DNA of 64,000 nt, from assembly GCF_001298735.1 (NCBI RefSeq), contig NZ_CYSP01000009.1, positions 1 to 64,000 of the forward strand, in the 5' to 3' direction. The position numbers and the translations under genes were made by a program. Origin of the DNA: Propionispora sp. 2/2-37 (lineage in GTDB: Bacteria > Bacillota > Negativicutes > Propionisporales > Propionisporaceae). Under the pieces are notes generated by a model. It was not told the DNA's origin and ran no database searches. It was given only the letters and a program-made list of their open reading frames with translations. This document shows, piece after piece, positions 8,036-17,996 of the stretch; the first letter of the stretch is position 1; each line of letters opens with the position of its first letter.

Positions 8036-9344
8036 AGTCATCGTAATTGGTGCCGGTTTGGCCGGAAGCGAAGCTGCATGGCAGGCGGCCCGGGCCGGAC
8101 TGGATGTCGAACTCTATGAAATGCGTCCGCAAACCATGACTCCGGCTCACCATACGGGGGGATTTGCGGAATTGGTATGCAGCAATTCTTTGCGGGCGGC
8201 AGCGAAAGAAAATGCCGTTGGTTTGCTTAAAGAAGAGATGCGCCAATTAGACTCTTTGATTATGCAAGCAGCGGATGCCTGCAAGGTACCGGCAGGGGGG
8301 GCTCTGGCCGTTGACCGTGGAGCCTTTAGCCAATATGTAACGGATACGCTCCGGCAGCATCCCAGGGTCACTGTGTTTCAATGCGAGATTACCACCATGC
8401 CTGATACCCGGGGAAAGGTAGCTATTATTGCCAGCGGACCGTTAACCTCAGAGCCTTTGGCAAAAGTTATAAAACAGCTTACAGGTACTGAATATCTGTA
8501 TTTTTATGACGCCGCTGCACCAATTGTTACGCTGGAATCGCTGGATATGGGGAAAATTTATCGGGCTTCCCGTTATGGCAAGGGAGATGAAGATTATCTT
8601 AATTGTCCGATGTCTAAAGACGAATATGAACATTTTTGGCGAGAGTTAACCCAGGCGGATACGGCTCCTGTTAAAGAATTCGAAAAAACTATTTTTTTTG
8701 AAGGTTGTATGCCTGTGGAAGAGATGGCCAGAAGAGGAATCGACACCTTGCGGTTTGGCCCACTGAAACCGGTAGGACTGGAAAATCCGGTAAATGGCGA
8801 GCGCCCTTATGCGGTAGTGCAGCTTCGGCAAGATAACTTTGCGGCTACTTTATTTAATATTGTTGGATTTCAAACTCATCTGAAGTGGCCTGAACAACAG
8901 AGGGTATTCCGATTGATTCCAGGACTGGAACAAGCCGAATTTGCCAGATTTGGTGTTATGCACCGCAATACGTTTATCAATTCGCCTAAGGTTCTGCAGC
9001 CGACACTGCAACTTAGAGAAAAAGCGGAGATTTTATTTGCCGGTCAAATTACCGGCGTTGAGGGTTATGTTGAATCTGCCGCTTCCGGTCTTGTTGCTGG
9101 AATCAATGCTACCCGGCTGGCGGCTGGCCGGCAGGCCCTTGTGTTTCCCGCCGATACGGCTCATGGTGCTTTGTGCCGATATATTACGCATGACGGACTA
9201 AGCCGGTTTCAGCCAATGAATATCAATTTTGGTCTATTACCGCCACTGGAGCGTAAAATAAAAGATAAGAAACTAAAAAACACTTCCATAGCAGAACGGG
9301 CCTTGCAGAGTTTAAATGAATTTAAAGAAAACTTTGAAAATTAG
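8028..9344 (+). CDS. trmFO: FAD/folate-dependent tRNA (uracil-54) methyltransferase
   Basis: TrmFO makes ribothymidine at position 54 of tRNA using methylene-tetrahydrofolate and FAD. The 438-residue protein starts with a dinucleotide-binding fold ([19 protein letters not shown]). It contains [10 protein letters not shown] and [10 protein letters not shown], whose cysteines match the two functional cysteines of the family. The GTG start follows GCGGAGGA with 6-nt spacing inside the end of topA. It may link to the folate cluster 5 kb upstream through cofactor supply, which is only a contextual thought. Confidence 0.95.
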   Translation: MSKVIVIGAGLAGSEAAWQAARAGLDVELYEMRPQTMTPAHHTGGFAELVCSNSLRAAAKENAVGLLKEEMRQLDSLIMQAADACKVPAGGALAVDRGAFSQYVTDTLRQHPRVTVFQCEITTMPDTRGKVAIIASGPLTSEPLAKVIKQLTGTEYLYFYDAAAPIVTLESLDMGKIYRASRYGKGDEDYLNCPMSKDEYEHFWRELTQADTAPVKEFEKTIFFEGCMPVEEMARRGIDTLRFGPLKPVGLENPVNGERPYAVVQLRQDNFAATLFNIVGFQTHLKWPEQQRVFRLIPGLEQAEFARFGVMHRNTFINSPKVLQPTLQLREKAEILFAGQITGVEGYVESAASGLVAGINATRLAAGRQALVFPADTAHGALCRYITHDGLSRFQPMNINFGLLPPLERKIKDKKLKNTSIAERALQSLNEFKENFEN

Positions 9345-9346
9345 CC

Positions 9347-9375
9347 TTGCATAAAATTGGGGAGTATGCTAGTAT
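9347..9375 (+). promoter_or_regulatory. Candidate promoter of xerC-hslVU-codY
   Basis: TTGCAT (9347-9352), 17 nt, then TAGTAT (9370-9375) preceded by TGC forms a weak SigA promoter with an extended -10. It lies in the only sizeable gap between trmFO and xerC. Confidence 0.4.
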
Positions 9376-9426
9376 AAATCCATTAAAAGGATTTTGATGA
9401 ATAATGACAAAAAAGCGTGATTGGGT

Positions 9427-10335
9427 ATGAATGCTTTAACACAGCAAATTCAGCAATTTATCCGGTATTTGCAGATCGAAAAAAATGCCTCACAGCACAC
9501 CGTAGACAGTTATCGTGCAGACATCGAGTTATTTGTTTCGTTTGCACGGTCACAGGGTGTTTGTGAGGCTATTTTTGAAAATATTACATCGGTCTTAATT
9601 AGGGCGTATCTGGCGGACTTAAAACAGAAAGAATACGCGCGGACCACTATAGCCCGCCGGATTGCTTCTTTGCGTTCTTTTTTTCGCTTTCTTTGCCGGG
9701 AAGAACTGATTGCAGGCAATCCTTTTACGGCTATTCACACACCTAAACTGGCCAAACGGCTCCCATCCTTTTTGGATCTCAGGGAAGTCACGGAACTGCT
9801 GGGTTTACCTGCGCCGAACCCTTTGGGATACCGGGATGCCGCTATTTTGGAATTGTTATATGCATCGGGGTTGCGTGTCGGCGAATTAGTCGGCTTGTCG
9901 CTATCTGATGTTGATAGGGAAAGTCAGTATTTGCTGGTTTATGGCAAAGGCGCAAAAGAACGTATTGTGCCGGTAGGACGTGTGGCGCTTAATGCACTTC
10001 AGCGCTATCTTACGCACTCTCGTTCCGTCTTATATGCCAAATGGAAAAATGAGCCACACCAGAAGCTGTTTGTTAATAGCAAGGGTGGACCGCTTACTGA
10101 CCGCAGCGTCAGGCGGATTGTGGATAAATATGTTACCATGCTGTCTCTGCATAAAAAGGTCAGCCCCCATACACTGCGCCATACGTTTGCCACACACTTG
10201 CTAAATAACGGAGCTGATCTACGCTCGGTGCAGGAAATGTTGGGTCATGTGAATCTTTCCACGACTCAATTATATACACATATTACAAAAGATAAACTGA
10301 AAACAGTATATAGTAATGCACATCCGCGTGCATAG
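9427..10335 (+). CDS. xerC: Tyrosine recombinase XerC
   Basis: XerC, with a partner XerD, resolves chromosome dimers at dif. The roughly 302-residue protein has the N-terminal SAM-like core-binding domain and the C-terminal catalytic domain, with Arg in ASGLRVGEL, Lys in [12 protein letters not shown], the [15 protein letters not shown] block and the nucleophile Tyr283 in [11 protein letters not shown] 9427 is preferred, though its ribosome binding site is weak; two mini-frames of 7-8 codons precede it and one overlaps it as ATGA, so coupling is possible. Position before hslV matches codV of B. subtilis. Confidence 0.92.
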   Translation: MNALTQQIQQFIRYLQIEKNASQHTVDSYRADIELFVSFARSQGVCEAIFENITSVLIRAYLADLKQKEYARTTIARRIASLRSFFRFLCREELIAGNPFTAIHTPKLAKRLPSFLDLREVTELLGLPAPNPLGYRDAAILELLYASGLRVGELVGLSLSDVDRESQYLLVYGKGAKERIVPVGRVALNALQRYLTHSRSVLYAKWKNEPHQKLFVNSKGGPLTDRSVRRIVDKYVTMLSLHKKVSPHTLRHTFATHLLNNGADLRSVQEMLGHVNLSTTQLYTHITKDKLKTVYSNAHPRA

Positions 10336-10346
10336 GAGGTACGTTT

Positions 10347-10877
10347 ATGTTCCATGCTACGACAATTATAGCTGTTCGTCATCAAGGGAAAATAGCGATT
10401 GCCGGCGACGGGCAAGTCACTTTTGGTGGAAACACAGTGATGAAACACAATGCTAAAAAGGTTAGGCGTCTCTATCATGGAAAAGTCCTGGCAGGATTTG
10501 CCGGATCAGTAGCCGATGCTTTTACTTTATTTGCTAAATTTGAAACTAAACTGGAAGAATTTAATGGAAATCTAATGCGGGCAGCCGTAGAGTTAGCCAA
10601 AGAATGGCGGATGGACCGGGTTTTGCGGCGGCTGGAGGCACTGCTTATTGTTGCCGATACGGAGCGTATGCTGATTATTTCCGGAAACGGTGAAGTCATT
10701 GAACCCGATGACGGCGTTACCGCTATTGGCTCCGGCGGTTCTTACGCTCTGGCTGCTGCGAGAGCCTTAGTGAAATTTTCTGCTCTTTCAGCAGCAGATA
10801 TTGTCCGTGAATCTTTGCAGATTGCTTCCGATATTTGTGTGTATACTAATAATCATATTACGGTTGAAGAGCTTTAG
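10347..10877 (+). CDS. hslV: ATP-dependent protease peptidase subunit HslV/ClpQ
   Basis: HslV is the proteolytic core of the HslUV (ClpYQ) two-component protease. The 176-residue protein begins [12 protein letters not shown], so a short propeptide is expected to be removed to expose an N-terminal threonine, as in the HslV family. GDGQVTFG, the [13 protein letters not shown] segment and [15 protein letters not shown] are typical. It is followed 15 nt later by hslU. Confidence 0.95.
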   Translation: MFHATTIIAVRHQGKIAIAGDGQVTFGGNTVMKHNAKKVRRLYHGKVLAGFAGSVADAFTLFAKFETKLEEFNGNLMRAAVELAKEWRMDRVLRRLEALLIVADTERMLIISGNGEVIEPDDGVTAIGSGGSYALAAARALVKFSALSAADIVRESLQIASDICVYTNNHITVEEL

Positions 10878-10892
10878 AGGAGGGAGTTACAT

Positions 10893-12287
10893 TTGACAGA
10901 ACTGACACCTAGAGAGATTGTTAGTGAACTTGATAAATATATAATCGGACAACAACAGGCGAAAAAATCTGTTGCCATAGCGCTGAGAAACCGCTGGCGC
11001 AGCAAGCGTCTGCCACCGGAACTGAAGGATGAAGTCATACCCAAAAATATCCTGATGATCGGCCCGACAGGTGTGGGAAAGACTGAAATAGCCCGTAGAC
11101 TGGCAAAATTAGTTAATGCTCCATTTATAAAGGTAGAAGCAACGAAATTTACCGAAGTTGGTTATGTGGGGCGTGATGTGGAATCAATGATTCGCGACCT
11201 GGTGGAAACGGCCATTCGTATGGTCAAACAGGTCAAGATGCTGGAAGTCAATGATCAGGCCCGTAAACTGGCAGACGAACGTATTCTGGACTATTTCAGT
11301 CCTAATTCTAAAAAAGATACCGTACGCAACCCTTTTGAAATGTTATTTTCGGGGAATATCCATCCCAGCACTGAGAATAAAACGGCGGCGGAAAGTGCTG
11401 AAAGTGGTCAGGATGAAAGAAAGAACTGGTCTTCCCGTTTGGAACGTGGCGAACTGGAAAATGAAGTCATCGAAATTATGGTTGAGGACAATACAAACCC
11501 GGTTATGGGGATGTTTGCCGGTTCAGGTGTAGAAGAAATGGGACTGGGAATACAAGATATGCTAGGAAATTTTTTACCCAAAAAACAAAAAAAACGCAAA
11601 GTAACTGTTGCCAATGCCCGTAAGATATTTCTTCAGGAAGAAGCTCAAAAACTCATTGATATGGATGAGGTGACGACGGCAGCTATTCGTTTAGCCGAAA
11701 ATTATGGTATAATCTTTTTGGATGAAATTGATAAAATTGCCGGGCGAGGACATTCCGGAGGGCCGGATGTGTCGCGTGAGGGTGTCCAGAGAGACATTCT
11801 GCCGATTGTAGAAGGGTCAACAGTAGTAACGAAACATGGTTCGGTAAAAACCGATCATATTCTTTTTATTGCTGCAGGCGCATTTCATATCTCGAAACCT
11901 TCTGATTTAATTCCGGAATTGCAGGGCCGCTTTCCCATCAGGGTTGAGTTGAAAAATTTGTCAAAAGAAGATTTTCGTCAAATATTAACCGAGCCGGAAA
12001 ATGCATTGATTAAGCAATACATATCTTTGCTAGAGACGGAAGGCTTGCGTATTGAGTTTACTGCCGATGCTATTGATGAGCTGGCGGAAATTGCATGCAA
12101 TGTCAATGCACAGACCGAAAATATCGGAGCGAGACGATTGCATACCATTATGGAAAAGTTATTGGAGGATTTGGCTTTTGATGCTCCAGATTTAACCGAC
12201 CGTGAGGTTTGTATAAATCGGGATTATGTGAGTGAAAAACTCAAGCATATTGTGGTTAATCAGGATCTAAGTCATTTCATTCTATAA
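10893..12287 (+). CDS. hslU: HslU ATPase (unfoldase of HslUV)
   Basis: HslU forms the AAA+ ring that unfolds substrates for HslV. The 464-residue protein has Walker [10 protein letters not shown] starting at residue 57, Walker B IIFLDEID, the sensor region GRFPIRVEL and the HslU-specific I-domain insertion between them. The start is TTG with GGAGGGAG at 10879-10886 as ribosome binding site. The C-terminal residues that dock into HslV are SHFIL. Confidence 0.96.
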   Translation: MTELTPREIVSELDKYIIGQQQAKKSVAIALRNRWRSKRLPPELKDEVIPKNILMIGPTGVGKTEIARRLAKLVNAPFIKVEATKFTEVGYVGRDVESMIRDLVETAIRMVKQVKMLEVNDQARKLADERILDYFSPNSKKDTVRNPFEMLFSGNIHPSTENKTAAESAESGQDERKNWSSRLERGELENEVIEIMVEDNTNPVMGMFAGSGVEEMGLGIQDMLGNFLPKKQKKRKVTVANARKIFLQEEAQKLIDMDEVTTAAIRLAENYGIIFLDEIDKIAGRGHSGGPDVSREGVQRDILPIVEGSTVVTKHGSVKTDHILFIAAGAFHISKPSDLIPELQGRFPIRVELKNLSKEDFRQILTEPENALIKQYISLLETEGLRIEFTADAIDELAEIACNVNAQTENIGARRLHTIMEKLLEDLAFDAPDLTDREVCINRDYVSEKLKHIVVNQDLSHFIL

Positions 12288-12318
12288 TATAAAGTCTAGG
12301 AAAGGTAGGAGAAAAATT

Positions 12319-13098
12319 ATGATGGCATCGTTATTAGAACGTACTCGCAAGATCAATAAACTGCTGCAAAAGTCGGAAAATGTTCAGTATGATGAAATAT
12401 CACGCGTGCTCAGCAGTGTTATGGGCGCTAATGTTTATATTGTGGCAAGGGAGGGCGCCATTTTAGGCTACGCATTGCTGGATAATTTCGAATGTGATGT
12501 AATGCGGGACCGCGTACTTTCCCAGGAACAATTTCCTGAACGTTATGTCGACTGGCTATTGCGAATTAATGAGACATCGCCTAATTTGAGTTTGGAGGCA
12601 GGGACTTGCACCTTTAACAATGATATCGGCTGTTTGTTCCGGGACAAATATACGACAATTGTACCGATCCATGGTGTGGGAGAGCGAATTGGCACACTAA
12701 TTGTGGCCAAATTCCATTCGGAATTTACTGATGACGATCTCATTTTAGCCGAGTACGGCGCTACTGTTGTCGGTATGGAAATTTTACGTGACCGCAGTGA
12801 AAAGATTGAAGAGGAAGCCCGCAAAAAGGCTACTGTTCAGGTGGCGCTGGGGACATTGTCGTATTCGGAGTTAGAAGCCGTGATGCATATTTTAAGCGAG
12901 CTCGAAGGTAGTGAAGGACTGCTGGTAGCCAGTAAGATAGCCGACCGGGTGGGTATAACACGCTCCGTTATTGTAAATGCATTACGTAAGTTTGAAAGTG
13001 CCGGTGTTATTGAATCCAAATCACTTGGCATGAAGGGAACCTATATCAAAGTATTAAATGAACGGTTATTGGAAGAACTTAAAAAATTAAAGAAGTAA
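12319..13098 (+). CDS. codY: GTP/branched-chain amino acid-sensing repressor CodY
   Basis: CodY represses amino-acid, motility and other stationary-phase genes when GTP and branched-chain amino acids are plentiful. The 259-residue protein has the N-terminal GAF ligand domain (starting [14 protein letters not shown]), a linker and a winged helix-turn-helix ([35 protein letters not shown]). AGGAG lies 7 nt before the first of two adjacent ATGs. In B. subtilis the fla/che operon directly downstream is CodY-regulated, which makes the same link here plausible; I found no clean CodY box. Confidence 0.95.
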   Translation: MMASLLERTRKINKLLQKSENVQYDEISRVLSSVMGANVYIVAREGAILGYALLDNFECDVMRDRVLSQEQFPERYVDWLLRINETSPNLSLEAGTCTFNNDIGCLFRDKYTTIVPIHGVGERIGTLIVAKFHSEFTDDDLILAEYGATVVGMEILRDRSEKIEEEARKKATVQVALGTLSYSELEAVMHILSELEGSEGLLVASKIADRVGITRSVIVNALRKFESAGVIESKSLGMKGTYIKVLNERLLEELKKLKK

Positions 13099-13112
13099 GA
13101 TACGAAATTTTC

Positions 13113-13148
13113 AACTGCCTTGCATTATGCAAGGCAGTTTTGTTTTTT
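13113..13148 (+). terminator. Strong terminator after codY
   Basis: AACTGCCTTGCA (13113-13124) pairs perfectly over 12 bp with TGCAAGGCAGTT (13128-13139), followed by a T-rich tail. It separates the protease/codY unit from the motility operon. Confidence 0.93.
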
Positions 13149-13350
13149 TTATTCCATATCTATTTGTCGAAGCAGGATAGCGGAAAAGAGGGAATAAAGT
13201 TTTGCGTTGTTAAAATTTGACGTATTATTGTAAATTTATAGGTTGAATAATGGATTATCAAGGAAATAACTAGAGGATTTTTATGGATTATGTAGAATTA
13301 TGCTTAAGATATTTTAAATGCGTTTTATATCTAAGGAAGGGAGATTTCTA

Positions 13351-13770
13351 GTGCTTAATTCTATTGTTTCTCCATTGTATGCCGCGACGTTGGAGCAGGC
13401 ACTGTCCGCTTCTTCACTTCGCCATAAAGTGATAAGCAATAATATTGCCAATGTAAATACGCCGGGTTTTAAAAAGAGTGAAGTTGTTTTTGAAAGTTTG
13501 CTGCAACGGGCTCTGGATGGTGGTGATGGCGATACATTGCCATTGGTGAAAACTCATGAGAAACATTTACCGCTTGCTTCGCCCGGTGAAATGGTTACTC
13601 CGGTTGTCAATACGATTGGTACTACGTCCATGCGAACAGATGAAAATAATGTGGATGTGGATATCGAAATGGCTGAAATGGCTAAAAACAACATTTATTA
13701 TAATGCGGTCGCCCAACAAATTGGTAAGTATTATACGGGAATAAAATCTGTTATTAATGGAGGAAAATAA
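13351..13770 (+). CDS. flgB: Flagellar proximal rod protein FlgB
   Basis: FlgB forms part of the proximal rod that joins the MS ring to the axle. The GTG at 13351 sits 7 nt after AGGGAG and gives 139 residues, the family size; an in-frame ATG at 13318 has no ribosome binding site. The rod signature SNNIANVNTPGFKKSEV lies near the N-terminus and the C-terminus has the axial heptad helix. This is the first gene of the fla/che operon. Confidence 0.94.
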   Translation: MLNSIVSPLYAATLEQALSASSLRHKVISNNIANVNTPGFKKSEVVFESLLQRALDGGDGDTLPLVKTHEKHLPLASPGEMVTPVVNTIGTTSMRTDENNVDVDIEMAEMAKNNIYYNAVAQQIGKYYTGIKSVINGGK

Positions 13771-13775
13771 TTGAT

Positions 13776-14225
13776 ATGGGAATGTTTGGTGCTATTGATG
13801 CAGCTGCATCCGGCTTAACGGCCGAACGTCTCCGGATGGATGTTATTTCGAATAATATCGCAAATGCCAATACTACCCGCACTGCGGAAGGTGGTCCTTA
13901 TCGCCGGCAGCTCGTGGTATTTGAACCGCGTTCAGGACAAACTTCCTTTCGAAAGTTGCTTTCGAATGAGATGGGGGAAACCACGCCAGAAGTGGGCAAT
14001 GGTGTTAAGGTGGTAGGTATTATAAAAGATGCCTCTCCGACCCGTATGGTTTATAATCCTCAACATCCTGATGCTAATCCGGACGGATATGTGGAAATGC
14101 CTAATCTTAATATTGTATCGGAAATGGTGGATATGATTACGGCGACGCGTGCTTATGAAGCCAATGCTACGGCTGTTAATTCGGCAAAGAGCATGGCGAT
14201 GAAAGCGCTTGCGATCGGCGAATGA
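13776..14225 (+). CDS. flgC: Flagellar proximal rod protein FlgC
   Basis: This 149-residue rod protein carries the family hallmark SNNIANANTTRTAEGGPYRR near the N-terminus and a C-terminal axial helix (MVDMITATRAYEANATAVNS). GGAGG at 13759-13763 is 12 nt from the ATG, slightly long; no better start is available. It lies directly after flgB. Confidence 0.95.
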   Translation: MGMFGAIDAAASGLTAERLRMDVISNNIANANTTRTAEGGPYRRQLVVFEPRSGQTSFRKLLSNEMGETTPEVGNGVKVVGIIKDASPTRMVYNPQHPDANPDGYVEMPNLNIVSEMVDMITATRAYEANATAVNSAKSMAMKALAIGE

Positions 14226-14239
14226 CGGGAGGATAGCTA

Positions 14240-14539
14240 ATGCGCATAGAACCAATAAAACTAATGCCTGTAGGTTCAAGGATAAGTATGGATGAAGTGG
14301 CAAAGGTGGCCGATACGGAGAAGACGTTTGGTCAGTTTTTGGCTGACGCGCTGAATGATGTCAACGAACTTCAAAAGAACTCCAATAAAGCTTCTATTGA
14401 TTTGGCGGCGGGCAGGGTCGAAGATGTGTCGCAGGTAATGATTGCGGCGGAAAAAGCGAACGTTGCCTTGCAGTTAACCATGCAGGTACGCAATAAAATC
14501 GTAGATGCCTATCAGGAAGTTATGCGGATGCAGGTATAA
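14240..14539 (+). CDS. fliE: Hook-basal body adaptor FliE
   Basis: FliE links the MS ring to the rod and helps open the export gate. The 99-residue helical protein shows the family C-terminus (DVSQVMIAAEKANVALQLTM, then QVRNKIVDAYQEVMRMQV). It follows flgC at 14 nt and is followed by a 100-nt gap without obvious promoter before fliF. Confidence 0.95.
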   Translation: MRIEPIKLMPVGSRISMDEVAKVADTEKTFGQFLADALNDVNELQKNSNKASIDLAAGRVEDVSQVMIAAEKANVALQLTMQVRNKIVDAYQEVMRMQV

Positions 14540-14639
14540 CGTGATGCTGCAATAGTAATGGTTTGCCTTTTGCGTATGTAAGCGTGAAGTGGTATTTTGA
14601 TCTAGTTAATGTTCAGTGTTGTTTGAAAGGGTGGAGACG

Positions 14640-16190
14640 ATGGCCGACTGGAAAGAACAGTCTCTGCGCCTATGGCAGAATATGGGGAAGAAACAGAGGT
14701 ATGCCGTTATAGGGTCAGCTGTGCTGATATTTGTTTTGATCTTGTCTTGGAGTTACTGGTGGGGGTCAAAACCTGATTTGGTACCTTTGTTCACCAATAT
14801 GGAAGCCAAAGATGCAGGTGAAGTTGCTGCTAAATTAAAGGAAATGAAAGTTTCTTTTGAACCACAGGAGAATGCTAACGGTACGGCTATTTTAGTTTCT
14901 GCTAAAGATGTGCATCGTGTTCGTCTGGAGTTAGCCAGTCTGGGGTTGCCACGCGGCAATAAAGGGTTTGAAATATTTGATCAAAACAAATTCGGAGTAA
15001 CCGAGTTTCAAAACAAGGTATATTTATTGCAAGCATTACAAGGTGAACTGACGCGTACGATAGAGCAAATGGATGAAGTGGAAAAGGCGAGAGTTCATAT
15101 TGTTTTGCCGGAAGACAGCTTATATAAGAAAAATGAAAAACCGGCTACTGCGTCAATTATGGTCAAATTACATCCGCAAGCGGAACTGACCAAGGAGCAG
15201 GTTAAGGGGATTGTGAATTTAGCGGCCCACAGTATTCAAGGATTAAAACCGGAAAATATTACGGTAGTCGATAATTATGCCCGCGTACTGAATGAAGAGG
15301 AAGATGAATCGACGGCGAAAGGGTCTGCTTCCATCACGCAGATTGAAATGACTAAAAAAATTCAGGATGACCTGCAGAGAAATCTTGATTCTTTGCTGGA
15401 TCGGGTGCTGGGGCCGGGAAGAGCGGCTGCCAGGGTAAACGTTGAATTGACGTTTGATCAGCATACGGTGGATAAACAAACTTTTGAGCCGGTTGTTGAT
15501 GATAAAGGGATTATCCGAAGTTCTCAGGACAGCAATGAGCGCTATCAGGGTACCTCGGCTACGCCGGGAGGGGTACCGGGGACTACTTCCAACATTCCCG
15601 GATATGTTACCGGCAATAATACACAGTCAAATTATGAGAAGAAAGAAGCTATTCGGAATTACGAAATTAACGAAACCAAGGAAAAAGTGGTTGCTGCACC
15701 GGGAGCGATTAAGCGTTTGACGGTAGCGGTTTTGGTTGACGATAGTTTGGATCAGGCGCAACAAGACAGTCTGACCCGGGCGGTTGCATCGGCGGTAGGG
15801 ATAAACCCGGCGCGCGGTGATGTCGTTTCGGTGGAACGAATTGCATTTAACGGTGATGCGATGGACCGGGAACGTATGGAGGAGGAACTGGCTCAACAAA
15901 GAAATTTCTGGATTATGGTTGGCTTAGCTGTTTTGGTGCTGTTGCTTGGATTATTCTTTGCACGCCGGTATTATTTGCGTCGGCGTCAGAAACGTGAAGA
16001 AGAAATGTTAAGGGCTATGGCCGAAAATGAACAGGCGGCGGCTTTGACCTTGGATGAAGAAACGCAGGAACCGGAAATGAGCCCGCAGGAAAAAGAGCGG
16101 ATAGCACAACAGGAAATCATTGAAAAAATGGCTAAGACAAATCCAGAAGATGTGGCTCAATTGATAAAAGCATGGCTGGCAGAAGAATAG
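14640..16190 (+). CDS. fliF: Flagellar MS-ring protein FliF
   Basis: FliF builds the membrane ring on which the flagellum assembles. The 516-residue protein has an N-terminal membrane segment (around residues 20-40), ring-building periplasmic domains, a second membrane segment near residues 420-440 (FWIMVGLAVLVLLLGLFFA) and a cytoplasmic tail that binds FliG. ATG 14640 follows GGTGGAG; a GTG eight codons upstream would be buried before that site. Confidence 0.96.
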   Translation: MADWKEQSLRLWQNMGKKQRYAVIGSAVLIFVLILSWSYWWGSKPDLVPLFTNMEAKDAGEVAAKLKEMKVSFEPQENANGTAILVSAKDVHRVRLELASLGLPRGNKGFEIFDQNKFGVTEFQNKVYLLQALQGELTRTIEQMDEVEKARVHIVLPEDSLYKKNEKPATASIMVKLHPQAELTKEQVKGIVNLAAHSIQGLKPENITVVDNYARVLNEEEDESTAKGSASITQIEMTKKIQDDLQRNLDSLLDRVLGPGRAAARVNVELTFDQHTVDKQTFEPVVDDKGIIRSSQDSNERYQGTSATPGGVPGTTSNIPGYVTGNNTQSNYEKKEAIRNYEINETKEKVVAAPGAIKRLTVAVLVDDSLDQAQQDSLTRAVASAVGINPARGDVVSVERIAFNGDAMDRERMEEELAQQRNFWIMVGLAVLVLLLGLFFARRYYLRRRQKREEEMLRAMAENEQAAALTLDEETQEPEMSPQEKERIAQQEIIEKMAKTNPEDVAQLIKAWLAEE

Positions 16191-16213
16191 CCGGACATGG
16201 GAGGTAAGCAATA

Positions 16214-17224
16214 ATGTATCAGTCCAGTGAGTTAACCAATAAACAAAAAGCAGCTGTATTGTTGATTACGCTTGGCCCGGATTTATCTGCGCAGATATTT
16301 AAGCATTTGCGTGAGGATGAAATTGAAAAACTTACTTTGGAAATTGCCAGTCAGCGAAAGATATCGCAGGAGCAGAAGGAAAAGGTTCTTGCAGAGTTTC
16401 ATCAGATGGCAATTGCTAAAGAATATCTTTCTGCCGGTGGTTTGGATTACGCCCGGGAGGTACTGGAAAAGGCACTGGGGGCGGAAAAGGCCGTATCCAT
16501 TATTAATCGCCTGACTTCAAGTTTGCAAATACGGCCGTTTGATTTTGCGCGAAAGACGGACCCGGCACAATTGCTGAATTTCATCCAGAACGAGCATCCG
16601 CAAACCATTGCCTTGATTATGGCTTATCTGCTTCCTGATCAGTCGGCGGCTATCATTTCGGCTCTGCCGCCGGAACGACAGGTGGATGTGGCAAAAAGGA
16701 TAGCTACCATGGACCGGACCTCGCCGGATATATTAAAAGACGTAGAACGTATTCTGGAAAGAAAACTTTCTTCTCTGGTAACACAGGACTTTACTGCTGC
16801 CGGCGGGGTTGATTCGATTGTTGAAGTCTTGAATCGGGTTGACCGTACGACAGAAAGGACTATTATTGAAAATTTGGAAGTCCAAAACCCCGAGCTGGCC
16901 GAGGAAATCAAAAGGCGCATGTTTGTATTCGAAGATATTGTCTTGCTGGATGACCGTTCCCTGCAGCTGGTGCTGCGTGAGATTGACTCCAAGGATTTGG
17001 CGCTGGCTCTGAAGGCTTCTTCCGCAGAAGTGTCGGGTAAGGTATATAAAAATATGTCGAAACGGGCTTCGGAAATGCTGAAGGAAGAAATTGAATATAT
17101 GGGACCGGTACGAATTCGGGATGTCGAGGAAGCGCAGCAAAAGGTAGTCAATGTCATCCGTCGTTTGGAAGAATCTGGTGAAATTATTGTTTCACGCGGC
17201 AAAGGGGACGAGATCATTGCTTAG
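16214..17224 (+). CDS. fliG: Flagellar switch protein FliG
   Basis: FliG is the rotor protein that meets the stator and sits on FliF. The 336-residue protein has the N-terminal FliF-binding domain (QKAAVLLITLGPDLSAQIFK), the middle domain with EHPQT-IALIMAYL, and the C-terminal charged torque helix (LALALKASSAEVSGKVYKNM). It overlaps fliH by 8 nt. Confidence 0.97.
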   Translation: MYQSSELTNKQKAAVLLITLGPDLSAQIFKHLREDEIEKLTLEIASQRKISQEQKEKVLAEFHQMAIAKEYLSAGGLDYAREVLEKALGAEKAVSIINRLTSSLQIRPFDFARKTDPAQLLNFIQNEHPQTIALIMAYLLPDQSAAIISALPPERQVDVAKRIATMDRTSPDILKDVERILERKLSSLVTQDFTAAGGVDSIVEVLNRVDRTTERTIIENLEVQNPELAEEIKRRMFVFEDIVLLDDRSLQLVLREIDSKDLALALKASSAEVSGKVYKNMSKRASEMLKEEIEYMGPVRIRDVEEAQQKVVNVIRRLEESGEIIVSRGKGDEIIA

Positions 17225-17996
17225 GATCATTAAAAGAGTTTCCGTTGTTCATCAATTGCCGGTCGTCATTGGAAATAGTCAATATGCTTTCCAGGAAGAG
17301 GCGTGTGAACAGGAAGAAAGCATTCCGGATCCTTTTGATGAGCAGGAGCAGGAAATAAAAAAACGGCAAGAATTAGCCGAGCAGCAAATTCAGGAGAAGC
17401 TTCTTGAAGCTGAAAAGCAAGCAGAAATAGTTATCAGTGAAGCCAAGAAAAAGGCTGAGCAATTATGCGAACAGGCACAGCAAGAAGGATTAGAGCAGGG
17501 AAAGCAGCAGGGCTATCAGGAAGGTTTGGAACAAGGCAGGCAGGCAGGTTTGGCTGAGATGCAGGAGCAAATTAATACTGCCGCTGAGAAAGCAGGGCGA
17601 ATGCTTGAGATAGCCGAAACGGAAACAAAAATGATGGTCTTGGATGCAGAACGGCAAATTGTAGATATTATCGTAGCGGCCATGAGTAAAATACTGGCGC
17701 GTGAAATAGAAGAAAACCCGATGCTTGTTTTACCTGTGGTCAGGGAAGCACTCGACAGGGTGCGTGATCAGGAACGGGTGACCATCCGGGTCAACCCGGA
17801 TGACTATGATTTGGTTATGCAGGCCCGGCGTGATCTGCAGAGCATTCTCGGTCGTGAAGAGGCGCTCAGTGTATTGGCTGATCAGACAATTTCGGTTGGC
17901 GGATGTGTAATTGATACGCCTTACGGTACTGTCGATTCAAGGCTGGATGTCCGCTTAGAGATGGTTACAAAAGCGTTACAGGATGTGCGGCCATGA
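17217..17996 (+). CDS. fliH: Flagellar export regulator FliH
   Basis: FliH regulates the FliI ATPase and brings export substrates to the gate. The TTG at 17217 with GGGG at 17204-17207 upstream gives 259 residues; the open frame extends further back into fliG but without a suitable signal. Residues about 40-150 are a highly charged Glu/Gln-rich coiled coil with GLEQG-type glycine spacing typical of FliH. The C-terminal domain (VRVNPDDY-like TIRVNPDDYDLV) matches the FliH/YscL fold. Confidence 0.9.
   Translation: MLRIIKRVSVVHQLPVVIGNSQYAFQEEACEQEESIPDPFDEQEQEIKKRQELAEQQIQEKLLEAEKQAEIVISEAKKKAEQLCEQAQQEGLEQGKQQGYQEGLEQGRQAGLAEMQEQINTAAEKAGRMLEIAETETKMMVLDAERQIVDIIVAAMSKILAREIEENPMLVLPVVREALDRVRDQERVTIRVNPDDYDLVMQARRDLQSILGREEALSVLADQTISVGGCVIDTPYGTVDSRLDVRLEMVTKALQDVRP

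Noticed and set aside
9397..9430. Two mini-frames of 7-8 codons before xerC, one overlapping its start
   Set aside because: Could be a leader peptide, but they are too short to support and no regulatory residue pattern is seen.
13151..13350. Promoter for the fla/che operon
   Set aside because: TTGACG at 13217 looks like a -35 box but no -10 occurs at 16-18 nt; no SigD (TAAA-N15-GCCGATAA) site was found either. A promoter must exist but I cannot place it.
16639..17217. 192-codon antisense frame opposite fliG
   Set aside because: Composition is that of a shadow frame of fliG; no start signal or recognisable domain. The same applies to the other antisense frames of 60-200 codons in the window.
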